Shown piece by piece: positions 1 to 6,698 of a stretch of 10,442 nucleotides of DNA. The first letter of the stretch is position 1. Each line of letters opens with the position of its first letter. The notes beneath the pieces are model-generated. The model did not search any database, had not been told where the DNA came from, and worked only from the letters and a program-made list of their open reading frames with translations. Origin of the DNA: DATFWK01 sp035259345 (GTDB lineage: Bacteria; Actinomycetota; Thermoleophilia; Miltoncostaeales; Miltoncostaeaceae); NCBI GenBank assembly GCA_035259345.1, contig DATFWK010000045.1:1-10442 (forward strand), in the 5' to 3' direction. The position numbers were made by a program, and so were the translations under genes.

Positions 1-234
1 TTCCTCGCGGTGGCCGTGCTCGAGATCTACGGGACCGCCATCGGCACCTGGCGGTGGGCGGTGGAGGTTCCCGGCCTCGGCATCGCCGACGGCAACCCGC
101 CGAGCGGCGCCGCGAGCGGCTACGTGCTGTTCGACATCTGCGCGCTCGCGTTCGGCGCGTCGCTGCTCGGGCTCGTCAGGCGCCTCGGGCGGCGCCCGGT
201 CGCCGCCCCGGTCGGCGAGGCCGCAGTACCTTAA
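1..234 (+). CDS. C-terminal fragment of an integral membrane protein (5' end outside window)
   Basis: Frame 1 is open from the first base to a TAA at 232-234, giving 77 residues with no start needed inside the window. Two hydrophobic stretches are visible. The first is at the very start (FLAVAVLEIYGTAIGTW). The second runs SGYVLFDICALAFGASLLGL and is followed by a positively charged tail (VRRLGRR), consistent with a last transmembrane helix ending in the cytoplasm. Between them lies a short Gly/Pro-rich loop (GIADGNPPSGAAS). I do not recognise the family and propose no function. It ends 25 bp before the convergent dehydrogenase gene, with no obvious intrinsic terminator between them. The gene is real on the strength of its composition and membrane pattern. 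The ATG/GTG codons within it are internal, so the true start lies upstream of base 1. Confidence 0.75.
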   Translation, partial: FLAVAVLEIYGTAIGTWRWAVEVPGLGIADGNPPSGAASGYVLFDICALAFGASLLGLVRRLGRRPVAAPVGEAAVP

Positions 235-259
235 GAGGGAGCCGTCGTGGGCGGCCGGG

Positions 260-1330
260 TCAGGCGTAGTGCCGGCCGAACCGGTTCGCGAGGAAGTCGT
301 CGAGCGAGGCGTCCTCCTGGCGCACGAAGCCGGTCGCGGGCAGGCGGCCCTCGGCGTGGAGGTCGACCATCGCGCAGACCCCCGCCGCCGTCGTGAGCTG
401 GATCGCGCTCATGATCCGTCCGCACGCCTCGCGCGCGTAGACCTTCTTCGCGTACGTCTCCTGGGTAAGGCGCGCCGCGCGCCAGCCGCTCACCGACACG
501 AAGATCAGCACCACGTCCTGCTGGGTGATCGGCACCGAGCTCTCGAGCACGTCCTTCAGCAGGGCCCGCCGCTCGGCGAGCCGGAGGTCCTCGAGCAGCA
601 TCTTCATCGCGTCCCGGTGGCCGGGGTAGCGGACGGTCTTGTAGTTCAGGCTCTCGACGCGGCCGAGCATCGACTCGCCGAGCGTGCCGAGGCCGCCCGA
701 GGTGTTGAACGCCTCGTAGTCGATCCCGTCGAGCGAGAAGCGCTCGAGCCCCTCGAGCGGGAGGAGCTCCACGAGGCGTCCGTCGCGGATGGCATCGCAC
801 GGGTTGCAGTACTCGTTGATGAGCCCGTCGGTGCTCCAGGTCAGGTTGTAGCGGAGGGCGTTGACCGGGAACTGCGGCAGGGCGCCGACGCGCAGGTGCA
901 CCTCCCGCAGCCGTTCGAACCGGTTGGACAGGTCGTTCGCCGCGATGCTGACGAAGCCCGGCGCGAGGCCGCACTGCGGGACGACGGCGCTCTCGGCCCC
1001 CTCGGCGAGCGCGCGGACGGCCCTGGTCGTCTCGATGTCCTCGGTCAGGTCGAAGTAGTGGACGCCCGCGTCCACGGCGAGCCGCGCGACGGCCGGATTG
1101 AGGTAGAAGGGGAGCGCCGAGATCACGGCCTCCTGCCCCTCGAGCAGCCGGCGGAGGGCATGGTCGTCGGCGAGGTCGGCGAGCTCCCGGCGGATCCGCC
1201 CGTCCGGGACGAGGTCGAGGAAACGGCCCTCGTTGTCGGCCACCGTGACCTCGCGGTCGCCGTCCTCGGCCAGCAGGTCCACGATCGCCGCGCCGATCTT
1301 GCCCGCTCCGAGCACCAGCACCTTCGCCAC
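260..1330 (-). CDS. Saccharopine dehydrogenase / lysine dehydrogenase family oxidoreductase
   Basis: This 356-residue soluble enzyme starts with GTG at 1330. A Rossmann nucleotide site (LGAGKIGAA, residues 7-15) opens the protein, with an acidic residue after the second strand (VTVADNE, about 28-34). Family marks follow: SALPFYLNPAVARLA (71-85), VHYFDLTED (90-98), VPQCGLAPGF (117-126), NTSGGLGTL (209-217) and KTVRYPGH (231-238). This order matches the catalytic region of saccharopine dehydrogenases (Lys9-type) and bacterial lysine 6-dehydrogenases, which oxidise an amino-acid C-N bond with NAD(P). The length suits the shorter bacterial members. The substrate (saccharopine, lysine or another adduct) cannot be read from sequence. 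The GTG start is favoured because GGGAGG lies 7 nt upstream and the Rossmann motif begins immediately. An upstream extension of the open frame would overlap the preceding gene. It follows the 91-residue gene by 29 bp and is probably cotranscribed with it. Confidence 0.9.
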   Translation of the reverse strand: MAKVLVLGAGKIGAAIVDLLAEDGDREVTVADNEGRFLDLVPDGRIRRELADLADDHALRRLLEGQEAVISALPFYLNPAVARLAVDAGVHYFDLTEDIETTRAVRALAEGAESAVVPQCGLAPGFVSIAANDLSNRFERLREVHLRVGALPQFPVNALRYNLTWSTDGLINEYCNPCDAIRDGRLVELLPLEGLERFSLDGIDYEAFNTSGGLGTLGESMLGRVESLNYKTVRYPGHRDAMKMLLEDLRLAERRALLKDVLESSVPITQQDVVLIFVSVSGWRAARLTQETYAKKVYAREACGRIMSAIQLTTAAGVCAMVDLHAEGRLPATGFVRQEDASLDDFLANRFGRHYA

Positions 1331-1337
1331 GCCGCGA

Positions 1338-1343
1338 CCTCCC
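1338..1343 (-). promoter_or_regulatory. Ribosome binding site of the saccharopine-dehydrogenase-like gene
   Basis: On the minus strand GGGAGG (followed by T) stands 7 nt before the GTG at 1330. This is a near-perfect Shine-Dalgarno match at good spacing. It decides the start against the longer open frame that reaches back to 1657. Confidence 0.8.
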
Positions 1344-1359
1344 GGGATGCGGGCGGAGC

Positions 1360-1635
1360 CTACCCAGCGACGAAGAAGTCGCGGCAGGCAGTCTCGTGGT
1401 CGTCGCGGGTCACGCGGGCGAGCGTCACCTCGGCCGGCCAGCCGGGCTGCGGGGCGCCCGCGTCCTCGGGCGGGGCGGTGACGACCGCCTGCCAGCGCAT
1501 GACGCTGACCGCCCAGCCGACCTCCTCGAAGTCGAGCCAGAGGTCGTGGAGGAGGTCCGGCGGGCCGATCAGCAGGTAGCTCGTGGGCGCCGGGCGCTCC
1601 CCCGCGCGCTCGGGCCCGGATCCTCCGGCCTCCAT
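1360..1635 (-). CDS. Small protein of unknown function (91 aa)
   Basis: ATG at 1635 to TAG at 1360-1362 encodes 91 residues. The first 18 or so are Gly/Pro/Glu-rich and look disordered (MEAGGSGPERAGERPAPT). A compact segment with mixed strand/helix character follows: SYLLIGPPDLLHDLWLDFEE, then VGWAVSVMRWQAVVT, and ending in ARVTRDDHETACRDFFVAG. I do not recognise a family. There is no signal peptide, no membrane helix and no metal motif; its single cysteine is C84. It is probably the first gene of a two-gene unit with the dehydrogenase 29 bp downstream, so a role linked to that enzyme is possible but unproven. No Shine-Dalgarno precedes the ATG. A -10-like TACCAT 6 nt upstream suggests a leaderless mRNA starting at this ATG. 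Codon use is like its neighbours. An ATG 8 nt further upstream is in another frame. Confidence 0.7.
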   Translation of the reverse strand: MEAGGSGPERAGERPAPTSYLLIGPPDLLHDLWLDFEEVGWAVSVMRWQAVVTAPPEDAGAPQPGWPAEVTLARVTRDDHETACRDFFVAG

Positions 1636-1641
1636 GACGCC

Positions 1642-1647
1642 ATGGTA
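1642..1647 (-). promoter_or_regulatory. Candidate -10 element for leaderless start at 1635
   Basis: On the minus strand TACCAT (TAnnnT type) ends 6 nt before the ATG at 1635, so transcription would begin at or next to the start codon. There is no convincing -35 17 nt upstream (CACCAC). Support comes mainly from the same geometry recurring at 1702, 6393 and 8533/8563. Confidence 0.5.
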
Positions 1648-1688
1648 GGCGCGCCACCGCCGGCGTGGTGTGCGCCGGGCGCCGGCCG

Positions 1689-1694
1689 TACGCT
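1689..1694 (+). promoter_or_regulatory. Candidate -10 element for leaderless start of the exporter operon
   Basis: TACGCT (TAnnnT) is followed by 7 nt and then the GTG at 1702, placing the transcription start at the start codon. There is no usable Shine-Dalgarno, since the AGGGG is only 1 nt from GTG. No clear -35 is seen. It is divergent from the TACCAT element at 1642-1647, so the 66-bp gap drives both directions. Confidence 0.5.
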
Positions 1695-1701
1695 CAGGGG
1701 C

Positions 1702-4700
1702 GTGGAGCAGTCCCTCGGCCAACGGCTCCGACGGGGGCTGGCGGCGTCCGGAGCGGTCCTCCGGCTCGTCTCCGCCCGCCAGGCGGCCCGTCCCTGGCGC
1801 GCCGCGCTCGTGCTGGCGGGCATCGCGCTCGCCATCGCCGCGCTGGGAGTCGCGGTCGGCGGCGGCCTGGTCGCCGGCGACCTGCGCGCGAAGCGGGGCC
1901 TCGCTTCGCTCCCGGACCAGGAGCGGACGCTGCGGGTGGACGCCTTCGACCTGCGGCCCGGGGGCGGCCAGCGGGCGCTCGACCGGGTCGGCACCGGCGC
2001 GCTGGCCGACCTCGGCGTCCGGGACCCGGCGCGGGCGGTGCTGTTCCGCGGCGCCGACATCGGCGGCCGGGCCGTCGAGCTGGCCGGCGTGGCGCCGCTC
2101 CCGCGCTGGATCGCGCTCGCCTCCGGCCGTGCGCCGGGCCCCTGCCGGCCGGCGCGCTGCGAGATGGTCCAGGTGGACGGGCGGCCGGTCGAGCGCGTCG
2201 ATGCGTCCGATGTGCGCCTGGTCGTCGTCGGCCGCGGGCGCCTGCGATCCACCGTGCCGTTCGGCACCGACGTCCGCTCCGGCGCGGGCGGCCTCGCGCC
2301 CGGGACGCCGATCCTCGTCGCCGGCGACGTCCGCGGGCTCGCCGACCTGGGGGGGCTCTCGTTCCTCTACCGCACGGCGTCCTGGTCCGCGCCCCTCGAC
2401 ACGGGCGCGGTCCACCCCTGGCTCGTCGACGGGATGCTGGCCCGCGAGCGCGCCGTGCAGGACCGCCTCTTCGCCTTCGGCTCCGGCTCCGCCATCACGC
2501 TGACCGCGCCGGACCAGGCGCTGCTCGACGCCCGGAGCGCCGGGCGGGTCGCGAGCCGTCGGCTCCTGATCGTCGGGGGTGCGTGCGCGGCGCTCCTGGC
2601 CGGCTTCGCGCTCCTGGCCGCGGGCGCGATGCGGCGCGACCTGGCAGATGAGCGGGCGCGCCTGGCCCAGCGCGGAGGACGGACGTTTCACCGTGCCCTG
2701 CTGACGGCCGCCGAGTCGGCCTGGGTCGCGCTCGTCGCCGGCGTCGTGGCGCTCGCGCTCGCGGTCGCGGGCGTCGCCCTCGCCGCGCGCGCCGCCGACC
2801 TGCCCGCCGACGCCGTCCTCAGCCACTCCGTGCTCGCCCCGCACGGGATCTGGGTGCTCGCGCTCGCGACGCTCCTCGCCGCGGCCGGCCTGGCCATCGC
2901 GGCGAGCCTGTCGGCGGAGGGCGAGGCCCGGGTGGGGCGTCTGCGCCTCGGCGACGTCGTGGCGATCGGGGCCGTCGCCGCGGTCGCGCTCGCCGCGGCC
3001 CGGGGAGGCGCACGTGCCGACGCGCTGGCCTCGGGCGACGTCGACCCGCTGATCCCAGCGCTCCCGATCCTCGTGTCGCTGGCGGCCGGCATCCTCACCG
3101 CCCGCGTGGTCGGCCCGGCGCTCCGCCTCGCCGAGCGCGGGTCCCGGCGAGGGCCGCTCGCCCTGCGCCTCGCGCTCGTGTCGCTGGCGCGGCGTCCGGG
3201 GCGGGCGGCGATGACGGCCGCCTTCCTCGTGGTGGCGCTCGGGCTGGCCGCGTTCGCGGGCTCGTACCGGGCCACCCTCGCGCGGGGCGAGCGCGACCAG
3301 GCGGCCTACCGCGTGCCACTCGACATGACGCTCGCCCCCGGCCCGTCCAGCGCCGGTCCGCTGGAGGCCGCGCCGCTCTCCGCCTACCGTCGGCTGGGCG
3401 GCGGCGGCGAGGCGCTGCCCGTGCTGCGGGCCCCCGTCAACGTCGCCGGCATCGGCAGCCTGCTCACCCCGACGACGCTGATCGGCGTGCCGGCCGACGG
3501 ACTGGGCTCCCTGCACGGCTGGCGGCCGGACTTCGCCCCGGCCTCGCGCGACGAGATCGCCCGCCTCCTCTCCGGCCCCGCCCCGGCCGGCCTGCGGGGC
3601 GCGGCCATCCCGGCGGGCACGCGCACGCTCGCGGTCTCGGTCGCCCGCTCCGGCGGCCCCCTCGTGCTCTCGCTCGTCGTGCAGGGGCGGGACGGGCGTG
3701 TCAGCCGCCTGCGGCTCGGGGAGCCGGCGAGCGGGGGGACGCTCGTGGCCGCCGTCCCGGCCACGATCCGCGGCGCGCGGATCGTGGCGCTCGAGGCGTC
3801 GCTGCGGCCGGCCGATCAGTTCGGCCTCCTGCACGCCGAGGCCGAGGGCCACGGTGGTCCCGCCATCGCCGGGCGGCTGCGTCTCGGGCCGCTGGTGGCC
3901 CGCGGCGCGGGCGCCGCCCACCCCCTCGTGACGTGGACGGGATGGGCCGGCCGCGGCGGCCTGCGGGGCTCCGGCGGCGAGGTCGGATATGCGCTCGGCG
4001 GCGAGAGCACGGCGCTCCTGCGCCCGGAGCAGCCCTTCGATCGCAAGGCCGTACCGTTGCTCGCGAGCGCGGACCTGGCCGCGGCTGCCGGTGTCGGCGC
4101 TCCGCTCGACGTCGAGCTTCCAGGCGGCCAGGAGGTCCACGGCCGGATCGTCGCCGCGGCCCGGCACTTCCCGACCGCCCCGGACGACGGGACGGGGTTC
4201 CTCGTCGCGGACCAGCGGAGCCTGGCCGCCGCGATCGACGCGGACGACCCCGGCGCGGGCGAGGCCACCGAGGTCTGGGTCGGCGCCTCCTCAGATGCCG
4301 CCCGGCGCCGCCTGGCCGCCGCGGCCCGGCGCCCGCCGTTCGCGGGTCTCGAGCGGGCTGACCGTGGCGCGGTCCAGGCGGACCTCGCGGCCGACCCGCT
4401 CTCCCGCGGCATCCTCGTCGCCCTCGAGGTCACCGCCGGGCTGGCAGTGGCGCTCGGGCTCGCCGGGCTGCTCCTGTCGCTGGCCGGCGACATGCGGGAC
4501 GAGCGGCCGCACTTCGCCGACCTCGAGGCGCAGGGCGTCGGCCCGGCCACCCTGCGGGCCGAGCTGCGCCTCAGGACGCTGGTCGTGGCCGCCATCGGCG
4601 TGCTCGGCGGGCTCGCCCTCGGGGCCGCCCTGGCCGCGCTCGTCGTGCGCCTGGTGCTCCTGACGGCCGGGGCCGACCCTCCGACCCCGCCGCTCGTGCG

Positions 4701-4830
4701 CTCGATGGGGTGGGGGTGGACCGGCATCGGCCTTGCCGCCTTCGCCGTCGCCGCGACGGCCCTCGTGTTGATCGCCACGGCGTCCGCGTTCCGGTCACGC
4801 CCGGTTCCGGCAGCGGGGGGTCGGCGATGA
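1702..4830 (+). CDS. FtsX-like ABC transporter permease, duplicated module, about 10 TM (1042 aa)
   Basis: GTG at 1702 to TGA at 4828-4830 gives 1042 residues of a large membrane permease. I place hydrophobic helices at about 34-58, 288-310, 341-362, 383-405, 418-434, 450-472, 501-520, 904-925, 960-985 and 1008-1029. Two big extracytoplasmic regions result, about 59-287 and 521-903. This is the two-module FtsX/MacB-type plan: TM1-ectodomain-TM2-4, two linking helices, then TM7-ectodomain-TM8-10. The type VII ABC family uses ATP-driven mechanical movement to export or extract lipophilic or peptide substrates, or to signal, rather than classic alternating access. The substrate here is unknown. 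The second ectodomain is unusually large, nearly 380 residues. The GTG start puts charged residues (RLRRG, RQAARPWR) just before TM1. The upstream open frame lacks membrane character and overlaps the opposite-strand gene. The gene ends in an ATGA overlap with the ATPase gene, so the two are coupled. Confidence 0.9.
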   Translation: MEQSLGQRLRRGLAASGAVLRLVSARQAARPWRAALVLAGIALAIAALGVAVGGGLVAGDLRAKRGLASLPDQERTLRVDAFDLRPGGGQRALDRVGTGALADLGVRDPARAVLFRGADIGGRAVELAGVAPLPRWIALASGRAPGPCRPARCEMVQVDGRPVERVDASDVRLVVVGRGRLRSTVPFGTDVRSGAGGLAPGTPILVAGDVRGLADLGGLSFLYRTASWSAPLDTGAVHPWLVDGMLARERAVQDRLFAFGSGSAITLTAPDQALLDARSAGRVASRRLLIVGGACAALLAGFALLAAGAMRRDLADERARLAQRGGRTFHRALLTAAESAWVALVAGVVALALAVAGVALAARAADLPADAVLSHSVLAPHGIWVLALATLLAAAGLAIAASLSAEGEARVGRLRLGDVVAIGAVAAVALAAARGGARADALASGDVDPLIPALPILVSLAAGILTARVVGPALRLAERGSRRGPLALRLALVSLARRPGRAAMTAAFLVVALGLAAFAGSYRATLARGERDQAAYRVPLDMTLAPGPSSAGPLEAAPLSAYRRLGGGGEALPVLRAPVNVAGIGSLLTPTTLIGVPADGLGSLHGWRPDFAPASRDEIARLLSGPAPAGLRGAAIPAGTRTLAVSVARSGGPLVLSLVVQGRDGRVSRLRLGEPASGGTLVAAVPATIRGARIVALEASLRPADQFGLLHAEAEGHGGPAIAGRLRLGPLVARGAGAAHPLVTWTGWAGRGGLRGSGGEVGYALGGESTALLRPEQPFDRKAVPLLASADLAAAAGVGAPLDVELPGGQEVHGRIVAAARHFPTAPDDGTGFLVADQRSLAAAIDADDPGAGEATEVWVGASSDAARRRLAAAARRPPFAGLERADRGAVQADLAADPLSRGILVALEVTAGLAVALGLAGLLLSLAGDMRDERPHFADLEAQGVGPATLRAELRLRTLVVAAIGVLGGLALGAALAALVVRLVLLTAGADPPTPPLVRSMGWGWTGIGLAAFAVAATALVLIATASAFRSRPVPAAGGRR

Positions 4831-6383
4831 GCGCCGTCGCCGTTCGCGACCTCTTCCGCGTCTACCGCACTGCCGAGGGCGACGCTCCCGCCCTCCAGGG
4901 CGTCACGCTCGACGTGCGGGAGGGGGAGATGGTGGCGCTGATCGGGCCGAGCGGCTCCGGGAAGAGCACGCTCGTCCGCGTGCTCGCGGGTCTCGAGCGC
5001 CCCAGCGCCGGCTCGGCGGAGATCCTCGGCGCCGACCTCGGCCGCATGTCGGAGCGACGCGCCGCCGGTTTCCGCGCATCCCGCCTCGGCCTCGTCGACC
5101 AGGACGCCGGGCGGGGCCTGCCGCCGGACCTCGCGATCGCCGACGGCGTGGGCCTCCAGCTCTCCCTGCTCGGAGCGCCGCGGGACGCGGCCCGCCTGCG
5201 GTCACGGGAGCTGCTGGAGCGCGTCGGCCTGGAGGACGCGGCCGGTGCTCGCCCCGACGAGCTCTCCGGCGGCGAGCGCCAGCGGGCGGCCGTTTGCGCG
5301 GCGCTCGTCCACCGGCCGGGCCTGGTGCTCGCCGACGAGCCGACCGCGGAGCTCGACGTGGCGAGCGCGGCGGAGGTCCACCGCCTGCTCCGCGAGCTGT
5401 CACGCGAGTCCGGCGCCACCGTGGTCCTCGTGTCCCACGACCCGGCCTCTGCGGAGGCCGCCGACCGCACGCTCCGGATCGCGGACGGGCGCCTCGCCGA
5501 GGAGCGGGCGGGCGGCGCCGCGCGGCTCGTCGTCGGCCGCGGCGGGTGGGTGCAGCTGCCGGAGGACCTGCGGCGCGGCGCCGGGGTCGGCGGCCAGGTC
5601 GTCGCCGAGGAGCATCCGGACGGCCTGCTCCTGCGCCCTGCCGGCGCTGCGCCCCAGACGCCGGCGGCCGAGGCGCCCGCGCCCCGCCCGGCAGCCCCGA
5701 GCGCGGCCACCGTGGCGGAGATCGAGGGCGTCCGGCGCCTGGTCGGATCCGGCCGGCGCGCGCGCCTGGTGCTCGACGGTGTCTCCGCCCGCATCCCGGC
5801 CGCCGCGCTGACGGCGGTGACCGGCCGCTCGGGGAGCGGCAAGACGACGCTGCTCCGCCTCGTCGCGGGCCTCGACCGGCCGGACGCCGGGCGCGTCGTG
5901 GTGCTCGCACAGGACCTCGCCGGGCTCGACCGCGAGGGGCTGGCCGCGTTCCGGCGGGACCACCTCGCGCTCGTCGCGCAGGAGGTCGGGCTGGTGCCGT
6001 TCCTCAGCGCGCTCGAGAACGTGACCCTCGGCCTTGGGCTCCGCGGCAGGCGCGGTGCCAGCGCGGAGGAGGCTGCGCGGGCGTGGCTCGTGCGCCTCGG
6101 GCTGGGGGAGCGCCTTCGCCAGCGGGTCGAGCGCCTGTCGGCCGGCGAGCGGCAGCGCGTGGCGCTCGCGCGGGCGCTTGCCCCCGCGCCGGAGCTGGTG
6201 CTCCTGGACGAGCCGACCTCGAAGCTCGACCGGGCGAACGCGGCCGCGGTCGCGCGCGAGCTGGCGGACATCGCCCGTGGAGGCACGGCGATCGTCTGCG
6301 CCACCCACGACCCCCTCGTCATCGCGCTCGCCGAGGCCGAGATCGCGCTCGGCGGCGGACCGCCGCCGAGCGCGGCCACGTAG
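4827..6383 (+). CDS. ABC transporter protein with two fused ATP-binding domains (518 aa)
   Basis: ATG at 4827 overlaps the permease stop (ATGA), and TAG is at 6381-6383. Domain 1 carries Walker A GPSGSGKST (40-48), Q-loop Gln92, signature LSGGE (146-150), Walker B LVLADEP with Glu171, and H-loop His204. Domain 2, from about 298, carries Walker A GRSGSGKTT (333-341), Gln385, signature LSAGE (437-441), Walker B LVLLDEP with Glu462, and His494. Both sites look catalytically complete. The two are joined by about 75 residues. The first half (LVVGRGGWVQLPEDLRR, 234-250, on to LLLRP at 267-271) resembles a SpoVT/AbrB-type swapped-hairpin segment. The second half is an Ala/Pro-rich spacer (about 272-296). 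One polypeptide supplies both ATPases to one duplicated permease, so the exporter could form from a single copy of each chain. A weak G-run (4815-4820) lies 6 nt before the ATG. LolD/MacB-like membership is confident; the substrate is unknown. Confidence 0.92.
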   Translation: MSAVAVRDLFRVYRTAEGDAPALQGVTLDVREGEMVALIGPSGSGKSTLVRVLAGLERPSAGSAEILGADLGRMSERRAAGFRASRLGLVDQDAGRGLPPDLAIADGVGLQLSLLGAPRDAARLRSRELLERVGLEDAAGARPDELSGGERQRAAVCAALVHRPGLVLADEPTAELDVASAAEVHRLLRELSRESGATVVLVSHDPASAEAADRTLRIADGRLAEERAGGAARLVVGRGGWVQLPEDLRRGAGVGGQVVAEEHPDGLLLRPAGAAPQTPAAEAPAPRPAAPSAATVAEIEGVRRLVGSGRRARLVLDGVSARIPAAALTAVTGRSGSGKTTLLRLVAGLDRPDAGRVVVLAQDLAGLDREGLAAFRRDHLALVAQEVGLVPFLSALENVTLGLGLRGRRGASAEEAARAWLVRLGLGERLRQRVERLSAGERQRVALARALAPAPELVLLDEPTSKLDRANAAAVARELADIARGGTAIVCATHDPLVIALAEAEIALGGGPPPSAAT

Positions 6384-6386
6384 GGT
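6381..6386 (+). promoter_or_regulatory. Candidate -10 element overlapping the ATPase stop codon, for leaderless start at 6393
   Basis: TAGGGT begins with the TAG stop of the ABC ATPase gene. It lies 6 nt before the ATG at 6393, the leaderless geometry. No Shine-Dalgarno is present before this ATG. The small gene could thus be transcribed on its own as well as by read-through from the exporter operon. No -35 is recognisable. Confidence 0.5.
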
Positions 6387-6392
6387 CCCGCG

Positions 6393-6698
6393 ATGCCCGG
6401 CTACCACTCGGTGGTGGGTGAGATCAGCCTGATCTGGCACGACGTCCACGCCTACCACGGCGACGTCATGCTGCTCAGCCTGGACACGGACGAGCCGCTC
6501 GCCCAGAGCACGTTCGAGATCCGCGGCGCGCTCGCGGGGCGCCTCGAGGGCACGCTCGCCGAGGGCATGCGCGTGCGGGTCGACTGCCGCCCCGAGACCG
6601 TCGAGCTCGTGAACCAGGAGACGGGGGAGACCCACGACGCCGACCGCCCGGTGGTGGTTGACGTGGTGGTGCTGGAGGGCTCGGCCCCGGCGGCCTAG
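6393..6698 (+). CDS. Small protein of unknown function (101 aa)
   Basis: ATG at 6393 to TAG at 6696-6698 encodes 101 residues. The sequence alternates polar and hydrophobic residues as in a small beta-barrel or beta-sandwich: HSVVGEISLIWHD, DVMLLSLDTDEP, TFEIRGALAGRLEG, MRVRVDCRPETVELV, PVVVDVVVLEG. It is acidic, has one cysteine, no signal peptide and no membrane helix, so it is probably cytosolic. I do not recognise a family. A nucleic-acid-binding or OB-like fold would be a guess from strand pattern alone. It begins 9 bp after the ATPase stop, so it may be read through with the exporter, but a candidate leaderless promoter (6381-6386) would allow separate expression. Its stop shares a CTAG palindrome with the stop of the convergent QueA-like gene. 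The start is chosen as the first ATG in frame, supported by the -10 spacing. Confidence 0.75.
   Translation: MPGYHSVVGEISLIWHDVHAYHGDVMLLSLDTDEPLAQSTFEIRGALAGRLEGTLAEGMRVRVDCRPETVELVNQETGETHDADRPVVVDVVVLEGSAPAA
6695..6698. other. CTAG palindrome supplying stop codons to both convergent genes
   Basis: The four bases CTAG read TAG on the plus strand (6696-6698, end of the 101-aa gene) and TAG on the minus strand (6697-6695, end of the QueA-like gene). The two coding regions overlap tail to tail by 4 bp with no room for an intrinsic terminator between them. Confidence 0.95.

Noticed and set aside
269..1579. A 436-codon plus-strand open frame opposite the saccharopine-dehydrogenase-like gene
   Set aside because: Arg/Glu/Val/His-rich antisense shadow with no motif. 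The minus strand has a Rossmann motif, family signatures and a ribosome binding site.
1654..1668. Inverted repeat CCAC-N7-GTGG in the divergent gap at 1636-1701
   Set aside because: Short arms in GC-rich DNA, not extended on either side, and no regulator gene nearby; too weak to call an operator.
1360..4167. A 935-codon minus-strand open frame opposite the permease gene
   Set aside because: Only its last 91 codons (1360-1635) look like a protein. The rest is low-complexity Arg/Gly/Ala/Glu-rich sequence without domains, opposite a permease with clear membrane helices. Very high GC at third positions removes stops from antisense frames.
4862..6379. A 505-codon minus-strand open frame opposite the tandem ATPase gene
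   Set aside because: Ser/Arg/Ala-rich composition with no domains, against two complete sets of ABC ATPase motifs on the plus strand.
5400..6635. A 411-codon minus-strand open frame crossing the ATPase and 101-aa genes
   Set aside because: Spans two plus-strand genes and lacks any recognisable domain; a GC-driven antisense frame.
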